Assembly: GCF_900445255.1 (NCBI RefSeq)
Contig: NZ_UAPU01000007.1
Location: 946,001 to 1,010,000, forward strand
From: Anaerobiospirillum thomasii
Lineage (GTDB): Bacteria > Pseudomonadota > Gammaproteobacteria > Enterobacterales > Succinivibrionaceae
Direction of reading: 5' to 3'
Length of the DNA stretch: 64,000 nt
Shown: positions 19,801-28,230 of the stretch, in pieces
Numbering within the stretch: position 1 is the first letter of the stretch
Layout of the letters: each line of letters opens with the position of its first letter
Notes under the pieces: generated by a model
The model's input: only the letters and a program-made list of their open reading frames with translations
What the model was told of the DNA's origin: nothing
Databases searched by the model: none
Position numbers and translations under genes: made by a program

Positions 19801-20250
19801 GGAACAGTAAACCGTATCAGAATACGTGCCACCACCATTATTTCATTTGATAACAAAGAGGTAGTAATTCCAAACCGTGAGTTTATTACCTCTGCACTGA
19901 CCAACTGGTCTCTGACCAACACTGTAACCATGCTTGAGTTTATGGTAGGTGTGGCCTACGATGCTGATGTGGTACGGGCCAAGCAGATCCTGACACAGAT
20001 TGTTAAAAGCTGTCGAACGCTTGCAACAGACAAGCCTCCTCGCATCTATGTCAAGAGCCTTGATGCAAGCTGCGTAAGCATTATGTGTGAGGTCTTTGTA
20101 AACCAGATTGCAGACAGAAAGGGTACTTATGATTATCTGAGCACTCAGACTCTGCTACGTTTTGCCAAAGAAAACATTGAAATTCCTTTCAATCAGCTTG
20201 ATGTCAAGATTAAGAATCTTGATAACGGAGAGACGCTCAAGATTAATTGA
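16855..20250 (+). CDS. MscK/KefA-type large mechanosensitive channel
   Basis: About 1,131 residues, near the MscK length (1,120 in E. coli). The order is a signal peptide (residues 1-24), a long periplasmic coiled-coil domain (about 25-490), a set of transmembrane segments (about 500-880) and the conserved MscS-like pore and vestibule at the end (GLGFGLQEIFANFVSGLIIL, then RVGDI and VVIPN). It should open under membrane tension to release solutes on osmotic downshock. I prefer ATG 16855 over 16837 because AGGA lies 6 bases upstream. MscK and MscM cannot be separated from sequence alone. Confidence 0.88.
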   Translation: MLNSLRFLCFAIFATVLCAQANATENITSSTQQLDVIANDEVTDPLSHTSLNVTALEHERKKIEQYIEEINSQGALSDEAKQSQINTLRQTDSYYDKLITLHENEKSFSDSIENLPNQIKKYEKLLGKANEQYSKEPPSVSDLTEKEITEELNKLTGRQKQVQENLNQANSEYVNYQSLPNKAQDIITQNTNELNALNMKLTETKPLSKYEIQLVRTKIVYFEAENLFLQKQLNYRTQLQDVSNYRIKILSLENKYLTDYIRSLQTRQNEIISDNLINESPTANEELLSIPALKAQFDRNKALINYIDNRLKDNVRMRQEFLDVENALASVKQIEKNLNEQLNQLDGSLILSRLLNRQQSEIPSVQISFNLDELIPNLNIWMYDLRNFRDNIFDINSYVDNVIKENPTLKDHKTEIESIVRQRRVLYDQLYQGLSEAQTLAIKLKLNYNEYIDIKNKVSALINDHLFWLASNLPLGRDFIVSLPTTIKLQLLSIKTTLFSDGFISNADNILLPVVIPLLLLGGFISFIRRYIVRIDNKLAMRLDKATDGYLVTPIALFNKFILIIPKAVLIIIIGSLIIYTALENPTSHYRVMGMLALHVVVFLFFLEILRTNSLSQRHFSTPPDKVVMQRAFIDKVWFAVIPVLTIANIREIEPIKISADIFGFLIVYSSCLYLTYIILKTLKTKFENEDLQFKDWVQSIFAITVPLSLIIMLSLGYYYTAIKLINRFAYTFYICMLYVLVSNLIRRELYVAEIKLLRTSKIKQLLEKNKTEEESRRNSKNIKGRLPDLSTLRHKTNKIEQLRFELINTKAFKLINIFLLVGTACLLYLQWSDLAGVLSFLDTISLWTSKSVVDGKEIVTISLTLADLTAAIIILIVSVILNRNLPPLLERLFMLKFSIGHKSTSYTVKIITSYLITALGIIFAASALGISWDNLQWLVAALSVGLGFGLQEIFANFVSGLIILFERQIRVGDIITLNGLSGTVNRIRIRATTIISFDNKEVVIPNREFITSALTNWSLTNTVTMLEFMVGVAYDADVVRAKQILTQIVKSCRTLATDKPPRIYVKSLDASCVSIMCEVFVNQIADRKGTYDYLSTQTLLRFAKENIEIPFNQLDVKIKNLDNGETLKIN

Positions 20251-20257
20251 TACTAAG

Positions 20258-20287
20258 CAAGGCTATGACATGTTCATGGCCTTTTTT
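20258..20287 (+). terminator. Terminator after the mscK-like gene
   Basis: AAGGCTATGA and TCATGGCCTT form a stem followed by a T run. The stretch 20288-20523 behind it shows no gene. Confidence 0.75.
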
Positions 20288-20523
20288 ATTGCAGTGCATA
20301 TTATGTTTCATCCTATAAGGTAAGGCCTTATATTATCTTTATAGTACATATACAGACATAATGTGCTGCCTACCTCTTTAGTATCATCACCTCAGGGTGT
20401 CTCAGGATATATATCACTATGACATAAGACTCTACATTACAGACAGACAGCTTTTAGTGCATTACATCTCCTGTCTTATCTAAAGTCTCTTTATGTGGAA
20501 ATAAGAATTGGCGCTACTACAAA

Positions 20524-22378
20524 GTAGAGTAGGGGGAAAGGCTTTAGGCCCTTTCGCCCCTCTCGTCAAACCCACCGTGCCACTTCATAGCAGTGGGCTT
20601 TCCCATTAAACAAAATACTGATCTTGTACTGTATATCCCTCTACAAGGTCAGCGACACACTGCCATCCAAGCTCCCTATGTAGGAGCTTGTTTGTCAGTA
20701 TATAATTAGAGTGCTTCGCCTTTGCCCATTTGCCTAGGTGGGAGAAAGCTACCATACGACAGTGCTCCTCTTGTTTACCTTTAGTGTACCCTAACAGGTT
20801 CTTGTAGCATGTGTAGTTCCTTTTCCATGCCACAATGAGTATCTGACGTATTCTCCTTCTTATCCATTGCTCTTCGGTTTTCATAGTGGACTTACTAATG
20901 CAAGGTTTAAAGTACTGATACCAGCCTCTCAAAAAGGTATTGTAGGTGTTGCGTGTCTTCTCGATTCCTTTGGGGCACCTCCTAGTGAGGATAGTCCGCA
21001 TCTTTTCCACGAATTTCTTTCTGCTCTTCTTGTGAAGCACAGTGGTCCATCCGTCTTTTGTATTGCGAAATTCAAAGCCTAGGAATTTTGTGTCATAACC
21101 AAGCTTTCCAACGCTAGTTTTATCCAGGTTTGCTTTTAGGAAGAGTTTCTTCTCTATGAACCTAGTTGTGCTTTCTAGTATTCTCCTAGCAGCCCTCTCG
21201 CTCTTGGCAAACAACATGCAGTCATCAGCATATCTTACAAATTTGACGCCCCTCTTTTCAAGCTCTTGGTCGAGTTCGTTTAGGAGGATGTTTGCACAGA
21301 CCGGTGAGAAATTGTTGCCCAGGTGGAGTCCGACTTTGTTCTTGATTGCTTTGTTTCCGTCTATTATTTTCACCCTCAGATAGCGGTGAATTAGCGATAT
21401 TACCCTTCCGTCCTTTATCTCGTTGGATAGGACCTGCAATAGTTTACTGTGATTTACTGTATCAAAGAACTTTGCCAAATCCATGTCTACACATAGATGT
21501 AGCCTTCATTGGCGTATTGGAGAACTCTGTTTACTGCACCGTGACATCCACGCCCCGGCCTAAAGCCAAAGCTACTGTCCGAGAATTTCGGGTCATATAG
21601 CTCTATGAGCTTATTTGCTATGGCGTTTTGCACAGTACGATCAACAGTCGTTGATATGCCTAGTGGGCGTTTTTCCCCATTGTCTTTAGGTATGTACACC
21701 CTTTTTATTGGTGACGGCTTGAACGAGCCATCCTCTATGGACTTTGAGACAATGTATGGATGGTCGTAAAACCATTTAACAAGATCTTGGCATTTGACCC
21801 CGTCTATACCTGCTGATCCTTTATTTCTGATTACAGCTTTACAGGCATTCAGCATGTTCTCATACGAAAAGTATTTGCTCTAAAGTTACCATGTCCTTCT
21901 GCTACTTTGTTGCTATATCCCTGCCTAGCTAGTCTCCACCAGCTTATCTTGCCATTACTAAGGCTACTTCCGCTTCGTGGTGTCCGTGTTTTCAGATTTC
22001 AACTAGATTGGGTTCTACTTCATTTGACATATTTGATGCTTTAGCCCTTCGTCGATACTCACGACATACTATGGCCTCATACAACTTCTGCATGGCTTTC
22101 ACCATACAGACCTCCAAGGGTAAGCTATATCTTCCTTTAACTTATCACCGCAGGATATACACCAAAATTTACGGCAGAATTTAGGCTACTTCTTGTATTG
22201 CAAAATCACCTACGAATTGATGCCTGATCTGATTTTTATTCGTCAGCTCGTTGAGTTATGCTAGCCCGCTCCCTCCGACCAACACCTCACGGTGTCCGTC
22301 TAGCGTTCGGCTTTGACCTTGTCTCTGCTACCGGTCTAGGGACTTTCACCCATTGGAAAGTGTGCATGCCTCGCGCAC
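20524..22378 (-). mobile_element. Group II intron (1,855 bp)
   Basis: On the minus strand it starts GTGCGCGAGGCATGCACAC with the conserved GTGCG and GTGAAAGTCCC of domain I. It ends with a domain V hairpin (AAGCCCACTGC ... GTGGGTTT, about 20567-20605) and a domain VI stem ending CTACTCTAC at 20524. It encodes a reverse transcriptase. The 5' splice point lies 7 bases past the T tract of the lsrF terminator. Insertion behind terminators is the habit of group IIC introns. The RNA parts look whole, but the protein gene is frameshifted. Confidence 0.82.
20606..21892 (-). pseudogene. ltrA: Group II intron reverse transcriptase/maturase, frameshifted
   Basis: Two reading frames together make one LtrA-type protein. 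The C-terminal part (20606-21484) has the RVISLIHRYL region, the YADD catalytic motif (VRYADDCMLF) and the GIIM maturase domain; no HNH domain is seen. The N-terminal part (21487-21855) has GSAGIDGVK and FGFRPGRGCHGA. A lost base near 21486 (GTGTAGACATGG where GTGGTAGACATGG would continue the frame) breaks the gene. A second shift lies in the TTTT near 21862: dropping one T joins MVTLEQIL to SYENMLNA. AGAAGG precedes the ATG at 21892. It could be decay or sequencing error. Confidence 0.82.
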
Positions 22379-22384
22379 AAATGC

Positions 22385-22409
22385 AAAAAGGGCACCAGAG
22401 TGCCCTTTT
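22385..22409 (-). terminator. lsrF terminator
   Basis: GGGCAC-CAGA-GTGCCC with flanking A and T runs. It ends the lsrACDBF unit and is the landing site of the group II intron. Confidence 0.82.
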
Positions 22410-22429
22410 AAAACTTACCTTAACAGAAA

Positions 22430-23311
22430 TTATTTGTTGATAAGATCTGTATAGAATTCAAAAGCTTCCTTATCAGTAAAGCCTTCGTGTACAACCTTGC
22501 GTACAGCCTGAATCATCTCTACAGGGTGGAGTGACTGGAATATGTTTCTACCCATATCCACGCCTTTGGCACCGCCCTTGATTGAGTTGTAGGCTAAAGT
22601 CAGAGCATCCTGCTCTGATAATTTCTTACCGCCGGCAACAACAATAGGTACCGGACATGCAGCTACAACCTCTTCAAAGTTGTCGCAGTAATATGTTTTA
22701 ACGAGATTGGCACCAAGCTCGGCAAGCATTCTGGTTGCAAGCTTGAAGAATCTGTCTGTTCTTTCCATCTGCTTGCCAACAGCAACCACACCAAGAACAG
22801 GTACAGAGAATCTCTGGCCTAAATTTACAGCACGTGACAGATTATCTAATGATGATAACTGACCATCAGCTCCTACGAAGGTCTGAATAGCGATACAGTC
22901 AGCATTCATGCGTACACAATCTTCCATATCAACTGCCAGCACTTCCTGTGAAAGATCATCCTGAACCATGGATGAACCTGAGGTGGCTCTTAAGGCAATA
23001 GCCTTGCGGCATGAAGGATCAACACAGGTTCTTAATGCGCCGCGGGTACCCATGAGTACATCAATATATGGCATAAGAGGAGGTAAGGTCAGATCAAGGC
23101 GCTCAAGTCCTGAGACTGAGCCCATGAAATAGCCATGATCAAAGGCAAACATAACTGTATTGCCGCTCTTAGGACAGAATATATTGGCCAGATGCTTCTT
23201 CATACCCCAGTCAAGAGCATTGGCACCTTTTACATAAAAACCTTTATTATTGGCAAAAGGAACATCAACGTGATAATCGTGCTCTACTTTTAAACCGTCT
23301 AAATCTGCCAT
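22430..23311 (-). CDS. lsrF: 3-hydroxy-5-phosphonooxypentane-2,4-dione thiolase LsrF
   Basis: 293 residues, an aldolase-like TIM barrel. LsrF transfers an acetyl group from the phospho-AI-2 breakdown product to CoA, the last step of AI-2 processing. It matches LsrF closely, with FAFDHGYFMG, a conserved Lys in LVKTYYC (near residue 203) and the phosphate-binding VVAGGKK and GAKGVDMGRNIFQ motifs. It is the last gene of lsrACDBF. A perfect hairpin separates it from lsrB. Confidence 0.95.
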   Translation of the reverse strand: MADLDGLKVEHDYHVDVPFANNKGFYVKGANALDWGMKKHLANIFCPKSGNTVMFAFDHGYFMGSVSGLERLDLTLPPLMPYIDVLMGTRGALRTCVDPSCRKAIALRATSGSSMVQDDLSQEVLAVDMEDCVRMNADCIAIQTFVGADGQLSSLDNLSRAVNLGQRFSVPVLGVVAVGKQMERTDRFFKLATRMLAELGANLVKTYYCDNFEEVVAACPVPIVVAGGKKLSEQDALTLAYNSIKGGAKGVDMGRNIFQSLHPVEMIQAVRKVVHEGFTDKEAFEFYTDLINK

Positions 23312-23328
23312 GTTTTTCTCCTGTTAAT

Positions 23329-23353
23329 GATAGTGCCAGATCCTGGCACTATC
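23329..23353 (-). promoter_or_regulatory. Intercistronic hairpin between lsrB and lsrF
   Basis: GATAGTGCCAG and CTGGCACTATC form a perfect 11-bp stem with a 3-base loop and no T tract. It may protect the 3' end of the lsrB message and so raise binding protein above the other products. Confidence 0.55.
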
Positions 23354-23371
23354 TGCTTTGATAAATAAAAA

Positions 23372-24448
23372 TTAGAAGTTGTAGTTGTCTACATTTTCCT
23401 TGGTGAATACCAATCTCTCAGGGAGCAGTACAACACCGTTGTTAACCTCAGCAGTCTTGGCGCCTGGAACTAATGAATCATTAGGCAGTACTTTAACTGA
23501 ACCAATCTGTGGAATGTCGATGGTGTCGCCAACCTTTACCTCATTGCCAGCTGCAATGTAGGCTGCAAGGTATGTACCCATAGCGCCCTGAATACCGCAG
23601 TCCCAGAGGCCCCACTGATCAATGATGTCAGCCTTAGCAAAGTTCTTGATTGACATAGGTGAGGCAAAGCCTGTGATTGAGATCTTGCTCTTATCAAGAC
23701 CCTTGTTCTGAGCGGCAGTTAACTGACCTGGAAGAGCAGTTGAGTCGTTGCAGATAATTACATCGATATCAGGATGTGCCTCAAGTACTGATGCACCGAT
23801 TGATACGGCCTTCTCAGCATCCTGCTCTGAGTAGTAGTTATCTGGAGCAACATTTACCCAGTTTGGATAAGTGGCCTTGATGTACTTCTCACCTTCAACC
23901 TGCCATGAGTTCTGATCAGCTACAGTTGCCTGTGAGTAGTGCCATGCATACTTAACAGCCTTGGCCTTTGGATCAACACCTCTGTTCTTGAGTGAATCAA
24001 CAGCCATGTCAACTAACATCTTGCCCAAAATATCTGGAGTACCCTGTGACACCATTAAAGTACGGCTGTCCTCAGATACGTCTGAGTCCCAGGTTACAAC
24101 AGTAACGCCGTCACGGGCTGCATCCTTTAACACCTTGTTAAGACCTGTGGCATCAACTGAAGATACACATACAGCATCAACACCGCGGGCTACTGCCTGG
24201 TTGATAACATTAACCTCGTCGGCAACGGAGGCATTTGGACTGCCCATATATTCAACGGTAAAACCCCACTCCTTGGCATACTTCTGAGCGCCGGCATTAG
24301 CTGACTCAAAGAAGGCATTACCTGTGAGCTTTGGTACAAAGGCAACAGTCTTGCCTTCAACGCTCTCAGCTGCAAAAGCTGATGAAGCGCAACACATTGC
24401 CAGAGCACCTGCTAAAAGTGAAGTTTTAAACCACTTTGAACTATTCAT
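23372..24448 (-). CDS. lsrB: Autoinducer-2 substrate-binding protein LsrB
   Basis: 358 residues with a signal peptide (MNSSKWFKTSLLAGALAM, cleavage after AFA). It binds the AI-2 sugar in the periplasm for the LsrACD importer. Contacts known from LsrB structures appear to be kept: Lys in FVPKL, Asp in TWDSD, Asp-Gln in TVADQNSW and Pro in TALPG. The position two after this Pro is Gln where E. coli-type LsrB has Ala. The start is the ATG at 24448, 7 bases after GGAGGG. A TTG codon six bases earlier is less likely. Confidence 0.92.
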   Translation of the reverse strand: MNSSKWFKTSLLAGALAMCCASSAFAAESVEGKTVAFVPKLTGNAFFESANAGAQKYAKEWGFTVEYMGSPNASVADEVNVINQAVARGVDAVCVSSVDATGLNKVLKDAARDGVTVVTWDSDVSEDSRTLMVSQGTPDILGKMLVDMAVDSLKNRGVDPKAKAVKYAWHYSQATVADQNSWQVEGEKYIKATYPNWVNVAPDNYYSEQDAEKAVSIGASVLEAHPDIDVIICNDSTALPGQLTAAQNKGLDKSKISITGFASPMSIKNFAKADIIDQWGLWDCGIQGAMGTYLAAYIAAGNEVKVGDTIDIPQIGSVKVLPNDSLVPGAKTAEVNNGVVLLPERLVFTKENVDNYNF

Positions 24449-24498
24449 ATACAAACCCTCCTATGGGTAAATAAATTAAATTCTATACAGCACAACTC

Positions 24499-25488
24499 TT
24501 AGGCTTTATTTCTATGCACCAGTCTGTGCATGAAAGCCACTACCTCAGGACGCTGACTTACAGCTCTGGCGCAGACCACCACTAAAAGTAGCAGGCCTAC
24601 AGGTATATCAAGATACTGCATGTTCACGCCAAAACATAAAGGCAGGCCGAATTTGAGTACGCCGATAATTACAGCAGCCAGAGCTGTTCCTATAATACTG
24701 CCCTTGCCACCTGTCATTAATGTACCACCTAAAACCACAGCTGTAATTATAGGAAGTGTCAAGGTTGCACCTAGATCACTTTTTGCTGTACCAAGATATG
24801 AGGTAAGTATAATTCCGGCAATGGCTGCAGACATAGCTGTCAGCACATAGGTGGACATAATGATACGGCGTGTATTAATGCCTGAAAATTCAGCTGCTTT
24901 CTGATTAATACCAATTAAGAATATTGTTCTTCCATATTTGGTTCGGTGCAGGATGTAGTAGGCAATAACAGCCAGTACCAAAAAGATAATGACCTGCAGA
25001 GGAATCATATTAAACAATCTGTATGAGGCCAGGGCGCCAAAACTGTCTGGAAAACCACTGATACCCTTGTAGCTTTCTGTAGCTGACATAGTTGACACAA
25101 GCAGAGCCAGACCTGTAAAGAGGAAGCTGCCTCCTAAGGTTACAACCATAGGCTGTACCTGATAATAGGCCACAATATATCCTGTTGCCAGACCACACAG
25201 AGCTGCTATAAGTATGGCACACAGACTTGCCATCCATATATTCATGCCCATATCCTGCCACATCACACCAAGAATAATGGATGACAGACCAACAATGGCA
25301 CCAGCCTGAATATCAATGCCGGCTGTGATCATAACCATGGTCACAAACAGTGAAATAATACAGATTGGAATAATGTCGTTAATTGATCCGAAGATAACAC
25401 GCGGCATTAAAAATTTTGGATTTGCAGTTGCAAATATTGCAATCTCAATAACTAGCAGCGCAAATAAGGCTAATTCCCAGCGTCTCAT
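24499..25488 (-). CDS. lsrD: Autoinducer-2 ABC transporter permease LsrD
   Basis: 329 residues, a membrane permease of the ribose-type family with about 9-10 hydrophobic segments. MRRWELALFALLVIEI matches the start of LsrD. A GGAGG lies 8 bases before the ATG at 25488, inside the end of lsrC, and the lsrC stop is only one base upstream. This suggests coupled translation. A longer frame to 25503 has no support. It pairs with LsrC in the inner membrane. Confidence 0.93.
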   Translation of the reverse strand: MRRWELALFALLVIEIAIFATANPKFLMPRVIFGSINDIIPICIISLFVTMVMITAGIDIQAGAIVGLSSIILGVMWQDMGMNIWMASLCAILIAALCGLATGYIVAYYQVQPMVVTLGGSFLFTGLALLVSTMSATESYKGISGFPDSFGALASYRLFNMIPLQVIIFLVLAVIAYYILHRTKYGRTIFLIGINQKAAEFSGINTRRIIMSTYVLTAMSAAIAGIILTSYLGTAKSDLGATLTLPIITAVVLGGTLMTGGKGSIIGTALAAVIIGVLKFGLPLCFGVNMQYLDIPVGLLLLVVVCARAVSQRPEVVAFMHRLVHRNKA

Positions 25489-25489
25489 T

Positions 25490-26491
25490 TTAATTACCTC
25501 CACCTACGCTCTGAGCGATTCTCTTAAGGCTGATCTCATGACGGTTTTTAACAATGGCTCTGTTCTGCAGCACAGTGTTTACAACCACAATAGCAATCAG
25601 AATAATGCCGGTAATGGTGTTGTCATAATTTGAAGAGAAGCCAAGGAATACTAAAATTCTTGTCATTGAGGTCATGATTACAGCGCCTATGGCAGCACCA
25701 ATTACTGTACCTAAACCTCCTGAGAGGGATATACCACCAAGTACACATGCGGCAATGGCCTTCATTTCATAGGCATTACCGGCCATTGGTGTAATAAAGC
25801 CGATTCGTGAGGCGAAAATCATACCTGCAAGTGAGGCAAATAAACCTGAGAGTACAAATGCCCAGATTTTTGTCTGTACCACAGAAATACCCACAAGCTG
25901 AGCGCCCATGGCATTGTCACCTACAGCTATAAAGTTGCGTCCTTTTCTTGTATAGGATAAAAGCAACTGTACAGCTATAACCAGTAAAGCCACAAGTGCG
26001 TAATAAACAGTCAGATAGCCTGCAATATTGGCATGAGATGCAGCCTTGAAGGCAGCAGGAAGATTCTCAACCCAGGCACCGCCTGTATATACATAGATGG
26101 CACCGCGAGCCACACCGTAGGTACCAAGGGTAAAGATAAGTGAAGGCACTTTAAGTACGGCAACACCTACACCATTGATAAAACCAACAAAGGCACCAGT
26201 GCTCAGAGCATAGAACATGGCCTCAAACACGGAGCCGCCGTCGCGCAACACAGAAGCGCCCACAGCAGATGAAAGACCTAAAACTGCACCTACTGATACG
26301 TCAATCTCACCTGTTAAAATTACAAAGGCGGCACCGACCGCAAGCAGTGTAAATACAACAGAGTCATTAAATGAATTGGTTATGGACTCGGCTGAGAGGA
26401 AGGATGGGTTTACAAGACCCACACCTAAGAACATGGCGATTAAAAAGCCAAGAGCCTTTATCTCATAACGTTTTAACAGTGATACTAGCAT
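25490..26491 (-). CDS. lsrC: Autoinducer-2 ABC transporter permease LsrC
   Basis: 333 residues, a multi-pass permease. The conserved permease motif ILTGEIDVSVGAVLGLSS (residues about 59-76) and the C-terminal ACVLGGISLSGG region are visible. It starts 3 bp after the lsrA stop and ends one base before the lsrD start, so translation of the three transporter genes is tightly coupled. Confidence 0.93.
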   Translation of the reverse strand: MLVSLLKRYEIKALGFLIAMFLGVGLVNPSFLSAESITNSFNDSVVFTLLAVGAAFVILTGEIDVSVGAVLGLSSAVGASVLRDGGSVFEAMFYALSTGAFVGFINGVGVAVLKVPSLIFTLGTYGVARGAIYVYTGGAWVENLPAAFKAASHANIAGYLTVYYALVALLVIAVQLLLSYTRKGRNFIAVGDNAMGAQLVGISVVQTKIWAFVLSGLFASLAGMIFASRIGFITPMAGNAYEMKAIAACVLGGISLSGGLGTVIGAAIGAVIMTSMTRILVFLGFSSNYDNTITGIILIAIVVVNTVLQNRAIVKNRHEISLKRIAQSVGGGN

Positions 26492-26494
26492 GTA

Positions 26495-28009
26495 CTACTC
26501 CTTAACCTGACTGTCGTTGTTGACAATACCAAAGGAGGCTGAAGTCAGCTCCTGCTGATTGATTCTTTCTTTTGGAAGTTCAGCTGAAATACGGCCGCGG
26601 CAGAAAACAATGGCTCTGTCGGCAAGCTCAATAATCTCTTCCATATCTGATGAGATAAGAACAATAGATACACCCTTGCTCTTTAACTCCTCAATAATGC
26701 TGTACACATCACCGCGGGCACCAGCGTCAATACCACGGGTAGGTTCGTCAAGAATCACAAGCTTTGGCATGGTTGACAAGGCTCTTGCAATAACAATCTT
26801 CTGCTGATTGCCTCCTGATAATGAACCTGCCTCCTGATAGCGTGAGGTGACCTTGATACGAAAATCCTTGATGTATTTGTCTGTAATATTGTTCTCAACA
26901 TCTGTCTTTAACAGAGTGTTGCCGGTCAATTTGTAATTGAGCAGTGCCGATGTAGTATTGGCAGCAACTGATGCAATTGAGAACAGACCGTTTAGACGTC
27001 TGTCCTCTGGCACATAGTTGATACCGGCCTTGATAACCTCAGGTGTGGATAGACCTGTGATATCGTGTTTTAACAGTTTTACAGTGCCGCCCAATGGCTG
27101 TTCCTTGCCAAAGATAGTCATGGCAAGTTCAGTACGACCTGCACCTACTACACCTGCAATACCAAGCACCTCGCCCTGATAGACATTAAATGAAATATCC
27201 TTAAAGCCATAGCCAGAGAAATTCTCAAGTTCAAGCACAGGCATGGCATCAATAATTTTCTTTTCAAGAGCACCAACCTCTTTTTTAGGTGTCTTTTCTG
27301 TGTTTTTAGGCAACAGAGCCTGTACCAGCATCTCACGGGTAAACTCTGAGGTTGGACCGTGCAGTGTGATTTTGCCATCTGACATAATGGCAATAGATGT
27401 GGCAAGCTCAAAAACCTCGGCCATACGGTGGGTAATATAGATAATACCAATACCCTTGGCTTTAAGATCGCGCACTATTCTATATAAGGTGTTTACCTCA
27501 TCAAAAGTTAAAGCTGATGTTGGCTCGTCAAGGATCAGGACTTTGCTCTCACGCATCAGACCACGCATGAGCTCAACCATCTGCTGTTCGGCAATAGATA
27601 AAGACATGCCAAGACGATTTAAATCTATCTTGCATTCAATCTGCTCATATACATCCTTTAACTTTTTAACAAGATCTGAGCGTTTGCCTTCAAAACCTAT
27701 AAGAATGTTGTCAAGAATTGACATATGAGGGAAAATCAAAGGCTCCTGTGGAACCATGTAAATTCCTAACTTCATAGCCTTTGTAGGTGAGTTGCCACCT
27801 GCTATCTTGGTGCCGTTGATTAAAAAATCTCCTGTGTCCTGCTGATATATACCCATGAAGATTTTCATTAATGTGGATTTGCCGGCACCATTGCCTCCAA
27901 TGATAGCCAGAACCTCTCCAGAATCAACAGACAGGGATATTCCTTTGAGTACCTGATTGAGGCCAAAGCTTTTATAAATGTTTTGTGCCTCTAGTAACTT
28001 ACTGCTCAT
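26495..28009 (-). CDS. lsrA: Autoinducer-2 import ATP-binding protein LsrA
   Basis: 504 residues with two ABC domains, as in sugar importers of the Rbs/Lsr type. The first domain has GGNGAGKST and a weak signature (LSIAEQQ). The second has a degenerate Walker A (GVVGAGRTE) and a good signature (LSGGNQQK). This asymmetry is normal for the family. It powers AI-2 uptake. It is the first gene of lsrACDBF, with GGGAAGG ahead of the ATG and a promoter about 50 bp upstream. Confidence 0.94.
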   Translation of the reverse strand: MSSKLLEAQNIYKSFGLNQVLKGISLSVDSGEVLAIIGGNGAGKSTLMKIFMGIYQQDTGDFLINGTKIAGGNSPTKAMKLGIYMVPQEPLIFPHMSILDNILIGFEGKRSDLVKKLKDVYEQIECKIDLNRLGMSLSIAEQQMVELMRGLMRESKVLILDEPTSALTFDEVNTLYRIVRDLKAKGIGIIYITHRMAEVFELATSIAIMSDGKITLHGPTSEFTREMLVQALLPKNTEKTPKKEVGALEKKIIDAMPVLELENFSGYGFKDISFNVYQGEVLGIAGVVGAGRTELAMTIFGKEQPLGGTVKLLKHDITGLSTPEVIKAGINYVPEDRRLNGLFSIASVAANTTSALLNYKLTGNTLLKTDVENNITDKYIKDFRIKVTSRYQEAGSLSGGNQQKIVIARALSTMPKLVILDEPTRGIDAGARGDVYSIIEELKSKGVSIVLISSDMEEIIELADRAIVFCRGRISAELPKERINQQELTSASFGIVNNDSQVKE

Positions 28010-28061
28010 TAGTAACCTTCCCTTACAAAAGTTAATACTAACAACTTTTTAATATAAATAT

Positions 28062-28090
28062 AATATAAGACTTTTTATCGCTTTTTCCAA
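28062..28090 (-). promoter_or_regulatory. Promoter of lsrACDBF
   Basis: On the minus strand TTGGAA and TATATT with a 17-bp spacer, in the divergent lsrA-lsrR gap. LsrR probably binds in this 140-220 bp region, but I do not see a clear operator. Confidence 0.5.
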
Positions 28091-28230
28091 AAGCTAGTTT
28101 TGACATTGATCTCATTTTTAAAAAATAAAAAAATATTCACTATTTAAAGTTGAAATACATCTGTTCATATACTAAACTTTTGTGCATATATTCTAAAAGT
28201 AACACAATGTATATTATTGGCAATGGTTTT

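Noticed and set aside
21480-21495. Programmed frameshift in the intron reverse transcriptase
   Set aside because: No slippery heptamer or pseudoknot is apparent, and a second shift near the start codon points to decay or read error.
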